Source of the DNA: JBBDIP01 sp050260675
GTDB lineage: Bacteria > Bacillota > Sulfobacillia > Fermentithermobacillales > Fermentithermobacillaceae
NCBI GenBank assembly: GCA_050260675.1
Contig: JBLNCN010000005.1
Coordinates: 496,001-560,000 of the forward strand
Direction of reading: 5' to 3'
Length of the DNA: 64,000 nucleotides
The notes beneath the pieces were generated by a model. That model ran no database searches, was not told the DNA's origin, and worked only from the letters and a program-made list of their open reading frames with translations. The position numbers and the translations under genes were made by a program. Each line of letters starts with the position of its first letter. Position 1 is the first letter of the stretch. Shown here piece after piece: positions 42,601 to 51,001 of the stretch.

Positions 42601-44304
42601 GCCTAACAGAGAGGTTGACTTATACTGGTTTCCTCGGGAATCGCAGAGGGGATTCGGAGCGGTAGAGGTTATCTGGTAGATTCCGAGAGGATACGCCTCT
42701 TCACCTACCACAGGGCTGGCTCCCACCGGCACGGTGAGTTCAAAGGTCACCCTGGTGACCTTGATACCATTCACGCCAGCCGACGCGGTCACAGCTCGCG
42801 TCCCGGTGACGACTATCCGGTCGCCTTTGTCGTCCTTCAGGTTAAGTTCGGCCTTGAGGTATCCAACACGGTAAGCGCCGTACCCGGGGTCGATCGGGTC
42901 GTTAGTCGCGATGTCGCCGTAGATCCCGGTGGCCTCGTTGTAGAACTGCATCTCCTCGCTGAATTCGGCCGTGATCTCGATCTTGTCGCCGGCGGTCATG
43001 AAGGTCTGCCCTGTCCCGGTGAAATCGCTGTTTGGGTTCTTCTCTACCGCGACCGGGGTCACCGAGACGACCGTCGGGGCCACGTTATCCATGTAGCACG
43101 GCTTGCTGAAATAAATTGGGGTATCAGATCGCGCTACCGGATTGCCCGCGAAGTCGGTTATGAGGGATGACGTCTTGACGAGGTTAGGGTTGTTCGCAGG
43201 GTCCTTGGGAGCAATGCTGTGCTTCCCGGTGCCGTCTTTGTAGATGTAGATCAGGTCGAAAGCTTCGGGATCGGCCGTGACCCAACTCTGGTTATTGATG
43301 GTTACAGATGACAAGTAATGGTTGGTGGTGACGGGCTGGCCCAGGATATCAAGGGACTCGGGAACCACGCACTTGAACGTCAAGGTATCGCCTATGAGGC
43401 TCACGATGTTGGCGGCGACCAGGGTCCCGCCCACTTGGGCGCCTGTCTTCGTATCGTTTATGGCCATGTTTAGCGTCAGCCCCGCTAGGTCGGCTGCGTT
43501 ATCCGTAGAGAGCCTGATTGGTTCATCGAACTTGAGGTGTACATATATGGTCTCGCCCGCCTTGAACTTCTCGTGTTTGGCGGAAGACGGGTCGGGTCCG
43601 GCTGTCGTGTATATGGACTGCACTTCGGGTTCGCCGACGTCGGCCAGCATGACAGCAATATTGCCAGTGCTGGGCGCGCCGCACGTATCGCCCGAAATTC
43701 GGTGTTCAAGGGTTAGGCCCTGGATCTGCCATGGGTCCGCCCCTGTGCTCGGAAACGCGTCCCCCCCGGCGTCGGCGTACGCGTAGGTGCCTGACGAAGC
43801 ATGCTCGATGGAGTCATACGAGTGGAGAACCTGCCCGAACTTCGCGTGATGAGAATAGAGCCCAGAAGAGAGTTTCAGGATATTGGCCGAAGTTTCGGTG
43901 CTGAATAGGTGGTAGACGCTCCAGTGCTTGTCGTTGGTGATTTGGGCGTGAAGGGCCACTCCCAACTCATTTGCGGCTGCGATGCGTTTCTCCAATTCGC
44001 TAAAGCCCATCTGGTAGTAGCCGTAATCATTCCCTGTAAGCAGCGACGAGAAAGCCAGCCTATCTGGATAGCCGCCGCCCAAGGCGTAAGCCTTTTCGAA
44101 GCGGCCAACAATATTGAACGCCGAATTGCCGTCGGCTCCGAGGAACTGATCAAGGTTGGTGCTGGCCCGCGCCGAAAAAACGGGGTACTCGTTGTAGCTG
44201 GGCTCATAGACCGGCTCATCCGCCGCAAACGCCACCGCCGGTACATCCAGGAGCAACATCACTACTACAAGAGACAGGCTAAGAGCTTTCCTAAGCGTTC
44301 TCAT
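36604..44304 (-). CDS. Giant secreted multi-Ig-like-domain protein (2566 aa)
   Basis: Signal peptide MRTLRKALSLSLVVVMLLLD ending near AFAADEP. Built mainly of bacterial Ig-like beta domains: the linker formula I-D-x-x-P-P (IDRTPPTATV, IDNVPPTGEI, IDVMPPAVSKV, IDRIPPYVTV, IDGTAPDLSV, IDRTPPTIVL) marks at least nine domain boundaries, and a DUF5011-like module (VIEYTATDDAGNTTSPPATR) lies near the C-terminus. No SLH, LPxTG or transmembrane anchor is visible at the C-terminus, so attachment may depend on the SLH partner encoded 11 nt downstream. GGAGG precedes the ATG. Probably a surface fibre or adhesin. The repeats vary, so recent gene-internal duplication is not obvious. Confidence 0.85.
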   Translation of the reverse strand: MRTLRKALSLSLVVVMLLLDVPAVAFAADEPVYEPSYNEYPVFSARASTNLDQFLGADGNSAFNIVGRFEKAYALGGGYPDRLAFSSLLTGNDYGYYQMGFSELEKRIAAANELGVALHAQITNDKHWSVYHLFSTETSANILKLSSGLYSHHAKFGQVLHSYDSIEHASSGTYAYADAGGDAFPSTGADPWQIQGLTLEHRISGDTCGAPSTGNIAVMLADVGEPEVQSIYTTAGPDPSSAKHEKFKAGETIYVHLKFDEPIRLSTDNAADLAGLTLNMAINDTKTGAQVGGTLVAANIVSLIGDTLTFKCVVPESLDILGQPVTTNHYLSSVTINNQSWVTADPEAFDLIYIYKDGTGKHSIAPKDPANNPNLVKTSSLITDFAGNPVARSDTPIYFSKPCYMDNVAPTVVSVTPVAVEKNPNSDFTGTGQTFMTAGDKIEITAEFSEEMQFYNEATGIYGDIATNDPIDPGYGAYRVGYLKAELNLKDDKGDRIVVTGTRAVTASAGVNGIKVTRVTFELTVPVGASPVVGEEAYPLGIYQITSTAPNPLCDSRGNQYKSTSLLGTGPIITRQLWLDTRPPTGTGAFIGSDEIPEFYIQVAVDDPTGGAESASGSTGMFGKFEWVNGDAGNQDYVYEYAYMSSPEVDESSRTYMQATEDQPVAGLVQLPGDGLYIHIKLMPGQEYSIVGSTLKVEMVDRAGNTREMAISLPYEFDNVGPVVTEDSRANVFDIDHGDIETSIRVKDIVGKVSDIEYQWVEWTGDVAPDAGSTWHSASYTGGSGSLYKTFDASATDLGLDEMHKYSLFVRTLDTDGEELPGRARFDFKYDLRKPEHNLEFVTSPDGYHAKHSVLFTPGPQKTVEINGETVTRTPTTIAMIKIPGETGKYYVKSALLPGGSGAVSAYDDIFDIPHAGGLEASVFEDWHLATMTGGGTEDSVITSVYNLYSSRGPSDTTLPDIHRALHDLMNTYYGELNLRLIAAYEQELIVDAAQGTLTIPRTALVADYEYVLKSAYAGIIDDDDCAYRFEVAPLLDDDGNKEGLNPYEGGKTVLGKSMNVAPPTDLNEGMFGSVQSLDGVKIEVKLKNLKMPEWGTADLAGIDVEILRTTHVYNAGIDKWQFHQEPSPIYTTRLPAVASQVFEIPAGVCNESGLYNIKMSVQSLAEGAGSGTSRISRELFGYVEKATVGSYGVVKTTTTISSEDAGGAPVQIEYGYSLGSSPALEVYLGESGDTSLTFRAEFVPTRYPAVHAQAGDNFFTRIYMRLTNGSNGAQTGWVRMSAAARDGEPSVGDWEPYGYGEVTFDAADLSPLGLQDRDELVYEVMTTTGVAAIEWNSDTQKAVTTHEPYTPPAQSVIVRMSDKPPVLEMQLEPLTPVKSTAGVIATVKSLTSPSSPVDTVVLKYKKGAAGALTPFAIDDSITITENGTYYFFAYDRFGNVSVVEKVVDWIDDDAPILGVMDHSSGNQFDFEVTLDDASPVSLALQHEEDYWENVLGMADVATQDDVPKIVVSDSGAEGMWYASAPNETGVYQVETTIDGDTKTARVHLKGVFKYDPDAGAIAARSITLIATDAAGNESREIRALPAAANTPVKCSGNALDTGGVKLTFNAPVKLTSPALSPADTTYSLEKAAVPIFASGTCDIEYADIFGEIYQESVTVNAYGGSHEVDVTVSETGPTRNDVVITIDATGNPAATLELPTPDATMTVVPVTVDSKVKRATITVTSNRSVVFGVKADTTQTRTIPITNIDRTPPTATVAWAFTDAVVVNPATGMGETKGEVVASLVASESIIGAKNKATTHRFTFGDQDDYVLEYQDDAGNPGAPVTVSLSSTTAGAIEIVEKTFIDADGDAPAYSMAVSQAMPGGAFVKTAQYTQAEYAAELGLGNPFDRPHHVTMAMRLQFSVMDVNSTRLFVLQGLTPDTTGLGYENPAVGAIAGVSWSGNTVDLTDNVEICVVIVDAKDNMTLIPVKTTKIDNVPPTGEIRLVKVDFYRTRAYLVNLWDALSATVTVRSKPGVSWDPVYGGGVGAYYHEFLGNGEFEFTIEDSAGNTATVTAMVSGIDVMPPAVSKVTWSPSFIGPDGKPVSTAPPEDRKLSTNVVARVEFSKPLLTDSCTATLQSPDGVAADYFECTWGSTNATVTFKAAAIVKLDFVAQNYVTGTYTLDGSGLRIDRIPPYVTVTSDEPLSGSTRSVRLTITSNEPAWEVGSGLAMTAENKLTVTLNITKNGEYAYRFADEVGNIADTFTFVDSAGNSTVGATSISVSHIDGTAPDLSVSGFPSTRAEILQWNSTHGPEEQKTHTMRNTSFNVNVTTDEPATIAMGDEVKSGTSATFSIGTNGRYTIRATDAVGNTTTKSFTVDCIDRTPPTIVLGAGTLKIKQGTTEAALGDVLADEISDGRVYAVDNIDQDVTPVVSKSLTEANLNTPGAYVIEYTATDDAGNTTSPPATRTVLVYDLNAPTIFIQGIKTESRGATIVNAAGKDTVLLSASMPDPGGGHPKEPFKLYYGIGYRTIGEMKSLGKRLAVRANADPLLGDADLPVPSSGFYTLYLVTQSRTEYITYVYVQK

Positions 44305-44387
44305 ACCGCATCTTCCTCCTTAACAGGGCACCTGCCGTGAACTCGTCCGGGGTCTCTACGCGCCTTCTGTACATATGGGAGCCCGCC

Positions 44388-44645
44388 TCACTCCCTAATT
44401 GCGAAGAGGATTGTGTCAACAGTGAGCCTGACAGGCATGGGGTCCTGACCGGGCACCTCGACATCTCTCCAGCGGATTGCTTTGGGCTCGACAGTGAAGT
44501 CTCGAAAACGCTCGGGGTCGTTAAGGCTGTAATAAGGTAAGGTTTTCATGAGTTCAGCCATGTTGAAGATAACGCTGCTACCGCCCTCAAACTCGATGCG
44601 CAGGATATGGTCTTGCTCTGCCGTGGCACGGGTGATCCTGGCCAT
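44388..44645 (-). CDS. DUF2442 domain protein
   Basis: 85 residues from ATG 44645, 9 nt after GGGGAGGAG. Pattern LRIEFEGGSSVIFNMAELM...F...VEPKAIRWRDV fits DUF2442, a small family that often neighbours toxin-antitoxin or DUF4160 genes and folds like a NE0471 N-terminal domain. No DUF4160 partner is visible next to it; it stands between the surface-protein operon and the LuxR-type regulator on the same strand. Function unknown. Confidence 0.75.
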   Translation of the reverse strand: MARITRATAEQDHILRIEFEGGSSVIFNMAELMKTLPYYSLNDPERFRDFTVEPKAIRWRDVEVPGQDPMPVRLTVDTILFAIRE

Positions 44646-44734
44646 AAACAAGTCTCCTCCCCGAGGCGTTCGGTAGGATCCACCGTAAGTGTGAAGGGAA
44701 TGGCGGAGCCGGGGTATCTGTCAAAAGACGTATT

Positions 44735-47194
44735 TTAGAGCGTCCCTATGATCTCTCCCGCCTTCTTGATGGCCGCGGTCTTGCCTGATACCTCGAGCTT
44801 TTGGTAGATGTTCTGAAGATGTGTACGCACGGTGCCTGTGGAAATGTGGAGCCGCTCGGCGATCTCCTCGCGCTTAAGGCCGTCCCTTGCGAGGGCAAGC
44901 ACTTCCTTCTCACGATTTGAAAGTGAGGGGGCGTCAGCAGGCGACGCGGAGAGGTTCTTCATGTACTGGAGCGACAGGGAGAGAACCCTCTTCACGAATT
45001 GGTCGTGAGGCTGTATCGCGCGAAGCATATCCACGATGTCGTGGGCGCTCTCAGCAAACGGCAAGACTATGTCGTCTGCCCGTGCCATGTCCAGCGCCGA
45101 CCTAAGCGCCTCCACCCCTTTGTCCATGCCGTACAGATTGCGCTTGGCCACAGCCTCGAGAATATGGTTGTGTATGAGGCCGAGGTGGTTCTGGAATATG
45201 GCGTAATCCTGGGCGAAGACCTCCGTTAGCATCTCTAGCTTGATGTGGTCTCCACCGAGCGCGACTACCTTGCCGCGCACGATATCGGTGAAGGCCATCC
45301 CCTGGAAGAGAAGGCGGCCCGGGACCGCGTCGTCAGCGGATAGCCACATGGGAATGCGCTCTGGCCTTCGCAAGCAGGCATTCACATAGCCCACGCAAAG
45401 GTCAACGGTCGTGCTATACACAGGCAGGGCGGCCTGAGTCGCTTCCTTCCGGATCTCGCCAAGAAGCGCAAGACCTTCTGCAAACCGTCCCTGACAAAGT
45501 CGCAGCCTAATCAAGGTGAAATAGGCGCAGATCAGGATGCCGTACTGCTCCATGGCTCTGGCCTTATGTATTGCCTTCTGGACGTTCAGCTCCGCTTCTT
45601 CCGGTCTCCACGTCTCAAGGGCGTGTTCCGCCAGCGTGAGGTACTCACATCCTGTGCCGCAACCGTCGGCTATCTGCGGGAACAAGGGGAAATCCCTGAC
45701 TGCAACCTCGACGACATCTTTCAACCTACCGGCTTCCCTATAGTACTGGTAAAGGAAGTGCGGGCATCCAAAGGTGAACTCATCGTTGCGCCGGACCATG
45801 CAGCAGGAGGCGCCGTCCAGGAGCTCCATCGCCTTCTTCGTATGGGCTATCATCTTGTGCATGTCGTTGTAGGAAGCGAATATGCTCACTACTTCGATCT
45901 CCGCCAGAATCCGGTTGCGTTCCCGCTCGGGGATATCCGGCGACTGCTCATAGTAAAGGCGCAGTTGCTCCAAACGCTCTATTCCGTCCATGGCCGCGTG
46001 GGGCGGTCCGTTGACGATGACCAGAGCCACATACTGCAGATAGGCTATCGGGTACTTGTTGAGCATCTCTACCGGGAGCGACCGGAACATACCGGCCCAG
46101 CCGGGGAAGTCTGCCCAGTACACAGCCACCGTGCCATTCAGGAGCGACAGGACCTTTTCGGGCTCTCCCGCCCTCCAATAGTAAGCGCAGCACAGTGCGT
46201 GCTCGCCGGCTTCGAGATACCAATCGCCTGCCCTCTTGCATAGCTCTCTGATTTCATCGGGGTTAGTGAGTTTCATCCTCAGGAGATCCAGTAGGACGTT
46301 GTGTATCTTGTAGAGACCCGTCGCCTCATCGAAGTACACAAACGCGTTTTCCCGCCGGAGCCTGGTGAGAAACTCCTCGGCCTTAATCTCACCTGTAACG
46401 AACTCGGCTTGACGGGCCGAGAAGCTGTCTAGAACAGATAGGCCTGCGAGGAATCTCCGAATGCGTTCATCGTAGAAACTATAGAGGTTCTTTTCGACAA
46501 GTTCGTATATGGTGGTGTTCATGCCGGCCGCCAGTCCCTTATCCATCCCAAGCAGGATGAGATACACGAGAGAAATGCACCCGCCCGTATACTCCGCGAT
46601 TTGTCTTATCTCTTCGTCGGCAAGGCGCTTCCTGTTCAGGGCGCAATACTGGCGTATTTCCAGTTCGGTGAACCTCAGGAACCGCTCGGTGAACAGCTGG
46701 CAAATACCCTTGGACGTCATTTCTCCGAAGTCAAGGTTCGTGGTGTCACGGGTCACAACTACAATGTGCAGGTTTTCGAGCTCCTCCCTTGCGATCTGAG
46801 AGAGGATCTTCCCTATCCCGGGGTTCTTGGCCAAATGGAAGTCGTCGATCACCATAACGGTCTGCTTTGTGCAGCGAAGGGTGTTGAGCGCCGAAAGAAT
46901 CCCGGCCGTCTCAGGAGCATCCAAAGGAAAGCCTAGGCTACGCAGGCGTTCGCCCATAGAGAAATCCAGTCTACCAATCTGTTCGGAAAACGCCCGCCAG
47001 AAAAAAGCGCCCGACTCGTCGGGGCTTAGGAAGGATAACCAGAGTACCTGGAAGTCTCTACTATCTAGAAACTGACGTACGGCCGTCGTTTTGCCATACC
47101 CCATTGGCGCCGATACGACGGTCATCGGGTAGTTGAGAATGGCCTCGAATTCGCGGTCTACGCGCCCTCGAAACAGGGCTTTGGTCTTTTGCAA
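44735..47194 (-). CDS. LuxR-family ATP-dependent regulator of the MalT/LAL type
   Basis: 819 residues from TTG 47194 with TAGGAGT 4 nt upstream. Walker A APMGYGKTTAVRQFL at residues 29-43, Walker B TVMVIDDFHLA near residue 115, STAND-NTPase module continuing to about 330, a long helical TPR-like region, and a C-terminal LuxR DNA-binding domain (LSNREKEVLALARDG, HISTGTVRTHLQNIYQKL). MalT-type regulators integrate an inducer bound to the helical domain with ATP. It lies directly upstream of the giant surface protein operon on the same strand and is a likely activator of it or of the subtilisin gene (inference from position). Confidence 0.92.
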   Translation of the reverse strand: MQKTKALFRGRVDREFEAILNYPMTVVSAPMGYGKTTAVRQFLDSRDFQVLWLSFLSPDESGAFFWRAFSEQIGRLDFSMGERLRSLGFPLDAPETAGILSALNTLRCTKQTVMVIDDFHLAKNPGIGKILSQIAREELENLHIVVVTRDTTNLDFGEMTSKGICQLFTERFLRFTELEIRQYCALNRKRLADEEIRQIAEYTGGCISLVYLILLGMDKGLAAGMNTTIYELVEKNLYSFYDERIRRFLAGLSVLDSFSARQAEFVTGEIKAEEFLTRLRRENAFVYFDEATGLYKIHNVLLDLLRMKLTNPDEIRELCKRAGDWYLEAGEHALCCAYYWRAGEPEKVLSLLNGTVAVYWADFPGWAGMFRSLPVEMLNKYPIAYLQYVALVIVNGPPHAAMDGIERLEQLRLYYEQSPDIPERERNRILAEIEVVSIFASYNDMHKMIAHTKKAMELLDGASCCMVRRNDEFTFGCPHFLYQYYREAGRLKDVVEVAVRDFPLFPQIADGCGTGCEYLTLAEHALETWRPEEAELNVQKAIHKARAMEQYGILICAYFTLIRLRLCQGRFAEGLALLGEIRKEATQAALPVYSTTVDLCVGYVNACLRRPERIPMWLSADDAVPGRLLFQGMAFTDIVRGKVVALGGDHIKLEMLTEVFAQDYAIFQNHLGLIHNHILEAVAKRNLYGMDKGVEALRSALDMARADDIVLPFAESAHDIVDMLRAIQPHDQFVKRVLSLSLQYMKNLSASPADAPSLSNREKEVLALARDGLKREEIAERLHISTGTVRTHLQNIYQKLEVSGKTAAIKKAGEIIGTL

Positions 47195-47362
47195 GTTTAC
47201 TCCTATTTGGCATATGTGCCTGGGTGAGCTACTTCGCTGGAGGCATTGCCTATACCTCCAAGAGCCTCAGAGCGAACATCTGTCGCGGCTGCAACCGCCG
47301 CTGCCAGTGCCTGCTGCGGCCACCGCTGCCACTGCCTGTCGCGACCAGCGAAAGCACGGACC

Positions 47363-48982
47363 CTAGCGCGATAAGAGTCCAAGAAGTCTGGAGATCATCG
47401 TCGCCAGTTCGGCTCTCGAGGAAACGTCCGCGGGGCGGAAGAGACCGTCGCCATCACCGCTGACCAAACCTGCGTCCTGGGCTGCGGCGATGTAATCCAC
47501 CGCCCAATCGCTTGCCTGCCCAATGTCGGCGAATGCGGTGAATCCGGCGAAGGCATCTGCTCCCTCGGGCTCCTCGGGCACTTCGATACCAGCATACCGG
47601 CAGTACTCGATGAGGACAGCGCAGAGTGCTTCCCTCGTGACAGGAGCCATCGCTTCGGCAGGGTGCGAAAGGTCCGACGCAGGAGTGCCGAGCGCACCGA
47701 CTATGCCAGTTCCAGTGAACCAATCGAGGCAAAGATCGGGGGCATAGGCGACATCGGGGCCAGAGGCAACGTCTGAGCCTGAGGCGACGTCTGAGCCTGA
47801 GGCCACTTCAGGTGCGGAAGCGACGTCAGGGGCAGCACCAGTGGCATCGCCAGGGGCATACCTCGTGTGCAGGCGATACAGCACTGAAGCAACCATTTCC
47901 AACGTAACCGGCCTGCCGGGGCCGAAGCTGGCCGGGGATTCGCCCGGCATCAGCCCATTCTCGTGGACATCCAGGACAGCGTCGCAGAACCAATCGAATA
48001 CGGAGACGTCCGCGAAAGCAAGGGCTTTCACGCGCAACATCCGATCGTATGCAAGCAGGCTGGAACCTGAGCCTGCGTCGACGTAGCCCCAGCCGTAGGT
48101 CTCATCGTAGCCGGGATCGCCGAGGTCCTGGGACGAGACCTTCAGCACCTGGCGGAATTCCGCTGGGGTAATATCCGGATACGCAGAAACGAGCAGCGCC
48201 GCCTCAGCGGCCACGAATGCAGAGGCGTAGGACGTCCCGCTCACCGTCTCGGTCCCGCTCACGGTCTCGGTCCCGCTCCCGGCTCTGATCGAGATGACTT
48301 CGATGTCCTTGCCGGGGGCCACAACCGTGACGCTCCCGTTTACCTGGGAGAATGGAGCGGCATCCAGGTCCTCTGAGACAGCCCCGACCCCAACAACCGT
48401 CCCATATGCTGCCGGAAAGAAGACCCGCTCAGGAGCCGTAATCCGGTCATTCCCCACTGCGGAGATCACAATGACGCCCTTCTCCTCGGCGTAGGCGACG
48501 GCTTCCCGGAGCCCTTCATCCTCGACCGCCACACCCGAACTCACGTTAATGATCCGGCAGCCGTAAACATCGATCGCGTCGTAGATAGCCCTGCATATGG
48601 CCTTTGTGCCGCCATTGGCGGGCACGCCGGATGGATACTGTGAGTAGTAGACCAGCGGGACCAAGGTGACGTCGGGGGCGATGTTCAGGATGATACCAGC
48701 GATCCTCGTCCCGTGCCCGACGACGTCCGTCGTATCCTTGTCCTCAAAGACGTAATTGCGGCCGGGATCTATCGCCGCACTCTCCGGCAGCCTATCCTTC
48801 CTAATACCGGTGTCGATGAGGGCGATCTTGGCGTGTGCAGGCACGGCGAACCGCGCGTGTGCGGGCGCAACGGACCACGATGCCACCACGCATGCAGTAA
48901 CGAGCGCAATGATCCAGCGCGTCCTGGCGCGTAGCGTCCATGTTAAGTGCGTACGGCTTTGCGGCGTCGGTCCATGTAACAA
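47363..48982 (-). CDS. Secreted subtilisin-like serine protease (S8) with SLH repeats
   Basis: About 539 residues; the start is uncertain (TTG 48982; no good ribosome binding site seen). Signal segment WIIALVTACVVASWSVAPAHA. Catalytic Asp in IALIDTGI (about 57), His in GHGTRIAGI (about 88), oxyanion Asn in ISAVGNDR and Ser in SGTSYASAF (about 252). Just before the Ser motif the hexapeptide SGTETV is repeated twice. After residue 310 come three SLH-like repeats (FADVSVFDWFCDAVLDVHENG; DLCLDWFTGTGIVG; FADIGQASDWAVDYIAAAQDAG), split by a DVASGS-type tandem repeat (residues about 383-412). Cell-wall-anchored protease, possibly processing the giant surface proteins encoded downstream. Confidence 0.88.
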   Translation of the reverse strand: MLHGPTPQSRTHLTWTLRARTRWIIALVTACVVASWSVAPAHARFAVPAHAKIALIDTGIRKDRLPESAAIDPGRNYVFEDKDTTDVVGHGTRIAGIILNIAPDVTLVPLVYYSQYPSGVPANGGTKAICRAIYDAIDVYGCRIINVSSGVAVEDEGLREAVAYAEEKGVIVISAVGNDRITAPERVFFPAAYGTVVGVGAVSEDLDAAPFSQVNGSVTVVAPGKDIEVISIRAGSGTETVSGTETVSGTSYASAFVAAEAALLVSAYPDITPAEFRQVLKVSSQDLGDPGYDETYGWGYVDAGSGSSLLAYDRMLRVKALAFADVSVFDWFCDAVLDVHENGLMPGESPASFGPGRPVTLEMVASVLYRLHTRYAPGDATGAAPDVASAPEVASGSDVASGSDVASGPDVAYAPDLCLDWFTGTGIVGALGTPASDLSHPAEAMAPVTREALCAVLIEYCRYAGIEVPEEPEGADAFAGFTAFADIGQASDWAVDYIAAAQDAGLVSGDGDGLFRPADVSSRAELATMISRLLGLLSR

Positions 48983-49179
48983 AGCTGCCTAATCCCAACC
49001 TCCGATCGATGCCGATGGCTTCTGTCCTGCCGCCCAATTCTCTGCAGATGCAGGGCCCACCTGCTTCGCCTCCCAAGTATCTGCCCGGTGACTCTTGAAT
49101 CCTGTGAACCGATTCCCTCACGAAAAGCACGCGACTCCGTGTCTCCCCTACCCCATGCACCGAAACGAACACCTATTGC

Positions 49180-49475
49180 ATGAGGAGGTGCACGGATGTG
49201 CGGCCTTTCGCCGAGGATGCTTCGGGATGAAGCAAGGTTGCGCTTTTGGAGGAGGCCCGGCGGCGCGCCAGAAGCAGGCCGCTCCAATTTGAGGCGTGGT
49301 GAGCGTGATGAGGGGCAGCAGTGTACAAGGTTAGCCTGATGAGGTGCACAGGTGAGCGCGGCTTCCGTGATGAGGGGCACAGCAGAGCATGGCTGGGCGA
49401 CCACTTGGTCGGAGAGTCCCGGCCACTCCAAGCCATGCTTCAAATTGAAGTATCCTCGCGAACCGGGCGCATCAT
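49180..49475. repeat. Dispersed intergenic element, copy 1
   Basis: Lies in the 773-nt gap between the subtilisin and M24 peptidase genes. Contains GAGGTGCACGGATGTG, GGATGCTTCGGGATGAAGC, then three roughly 31-nt units starting GATGAGGGGC, GATGAGGTGCAC and GATGAGGGGCAC, and a tail TCGGAGAGTCCCGGCCACTC. Aligns to 52653-52980 and 61241-61580. The rest of the gap (48983-49179, 49476-49755) shows no supported gene. Confidence 0.75.
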
Positions 49476-49755
49476 TCCGGAGCATCGGCGCCCATCGGGC
49501 GGATCAGCCGAGGGCGAGTCCAAACAAGGTCCGCCCGTCAAAGCCTTCGCATCCAAAAGCTTCAGTGCGTTTAGGACCATACTGGGAAAGTGAGTTGAAA
49601 TAAGCGTGGCGTCCTAAACCCTCATGCCGAGAATGCGGGAAACATGATACTGGCGTCGAACTCACCAAAGGTATGCACACGCAAGCGTTCAGACGGAAGA
49701 AACCCGAGATGCGTTGTCCAGGAGCATCTGTGACCATCAACAAGGAGTGACCGCG

Positions 49756-50994
49756 GTGAACAGCCAGTTCTTTCAGCGCGACAGGGACAAGTTCATGGAC
49801 CTCATGGATGATAACTCCGTCGCTGTCTTCTTCTCAGGCGGCCCTGTTAGAGACACAGCCGACCAGTTCTTCCCCTTCTCGGTGGACAGGAACTTCTACT
49901 ACTTCACCGGGATCCCTAGAGAGAACATGGTGCTGATGATGTCCAAGCTGGGCGGGACGACGGACGTCTGCCTGTTCATCCCTCCCGTTGACGAACTCTA
50001 CGAGAAGTGGCACGCGCGGTTCGTGCGGAAGGACGAGGCCACGGAGTGCTCCGGCATCGACAACGTGCAGTACACGCCCGACTTTGAGGGCGCGTTCGCC
50101 AAGAAGGTCTATACGGCTGAGAACGTGCCGTCGTTGTACCTCTACTCCAACATCACGGAGCTGGACGAGCCCGAGGACCGGTATCGGAGGTTTGCCCAGG
50201 TCGTCGCCCGCCAGTTCCCGACGATCCGCATCCAGAACTCGCAGCCGATCATGTCGGCGCTGCGCTCCGTCAAGGAGCCGGAGGAGATCGCCCAGATCCA
50301 GGAGGCCGTCAGCCTGACCGGAGAGGCCCTGTCCTTCGTCATGCAGAAACTGCGGCCCGGGATCTACGAGTACGAGATAGCTGCCCACTACCACTATCAG
50401 CTGGCCCTGCGGAACAGCCGCCCCAGGCACAAGAGTGTCATCGCGTCAGGCCAAAACGCCATGATGCTGCACTATAACGCCGGGACATCGCAGGTCGAGG
50501 CCGGTCAGCTGGTGCTCATGGACGTGGGCGCCTACCACAACTGGTACGCCTCCGACATAACGCGCACATACCCCGTGAGCGGGAGGTTCACCCCGCGCCA
50601 GAAGGACGTCTACAACGTGGTGCTGGAGGCGCAGGAAGTCGCCATGGCCGCGATGCGCGACGGAGTCGCCGAACTGTCGGTCAACCAGGCGGTGAAGCAG
50701 TACTTCGCCAAGGAGCTCCGCAGTCTGAAGCTGATTTCGGACGATAGCGAGGTCGAGCGGTACTTCTACCACAGCATCGGACATCAGATTGGTCTGGATC
50801 TCCACGATCTGCGATCTCCGGGCAGGGTGCTGCGAGAAAACAGCGTCTACACGGTCGAGCCCGGCCTGTACATCGCCGAGGAAGGCATCGGAATCAGGAT
50901 CGAGGAAAACGTGGTGGTCACCAAGACCGGCGTGAGGTGTCTTTCCGGCGACATCATCAAGACAGTGGCGGATATCGAGAACTACATGGGTTGA
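49756..50994 (+). CDS. M24 family metallopeptidase (aminopeptidase P/Xaa-Pro dipeptidase-like)
   Basis: 412 residues from GTG 49756, 8 nt after AAGGAG. N-terminal aminopeptidase-P-like domain (VAVFFSGGPVRDTADQFFPF, NFYYFTGIPRENMV) and a C-terminal pita-bread domain with the five metal ligands: Asp in LMDVGAYHNWYASDITRTYP (two Asp), His in HSIGHQIGLDLHD, Glu in YTVEPGLYIAEEGIGIR and Glu in IRIEENVVV. Cleaves the bond before proline in peptides (family knowledge). Fits the proline-peptide theme of the first region although it is 40 kb away. Cytoplasmic; stands alone. Confidence 0.93.
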   Translation: MNSQFFQRDRDKFMDLMDDNSVAVFFSGGPVRDTADQFFPFSVDRNFYYFTGIPRENMVLMMSKLGGTTDVCLFIPPVDELYEKWHARFVRKDEATECSGIDNVQYTPDFEGAFAKKVYTAENVPSLYLYSNITELDEPEDRYRRFAQVVARQFPTIRIQNSQPIMSALRSVKEPEEIAQIQEAVSLTGEALSFVMQKLRPGIYEYEIAAHYHYQLALRNSRPRHKSVIASGQNAMMLHYNAGTSQVEAGQLVLMDVGAYHNWYASDITRTYPVSGRFTPRQKDVYNVVLEAQEVAMAAMRDGVAELSVNQAVKQYFAKELRSLKLISDDSEVERYFYHSIGHQIGLDLHDLRSPGRVLRENSVYTVEPGLYIAEEGIGIRIEENVVVTKTGVRCLSGDIIKTVADIENYMG

Positions 50995-51001
50995 CCCCAT
51001 T

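Noticed and set aside
48943..49485. Long minus-strand frames upstream of the subtilisin gene, including a stretch reading LGGEAGGPCICRELGGR.
   Set aside because: The stretch looks protein-like but has no start with ribosome binding site and overlaps the dispersed element; it could be a remnant, not supported enough to list.
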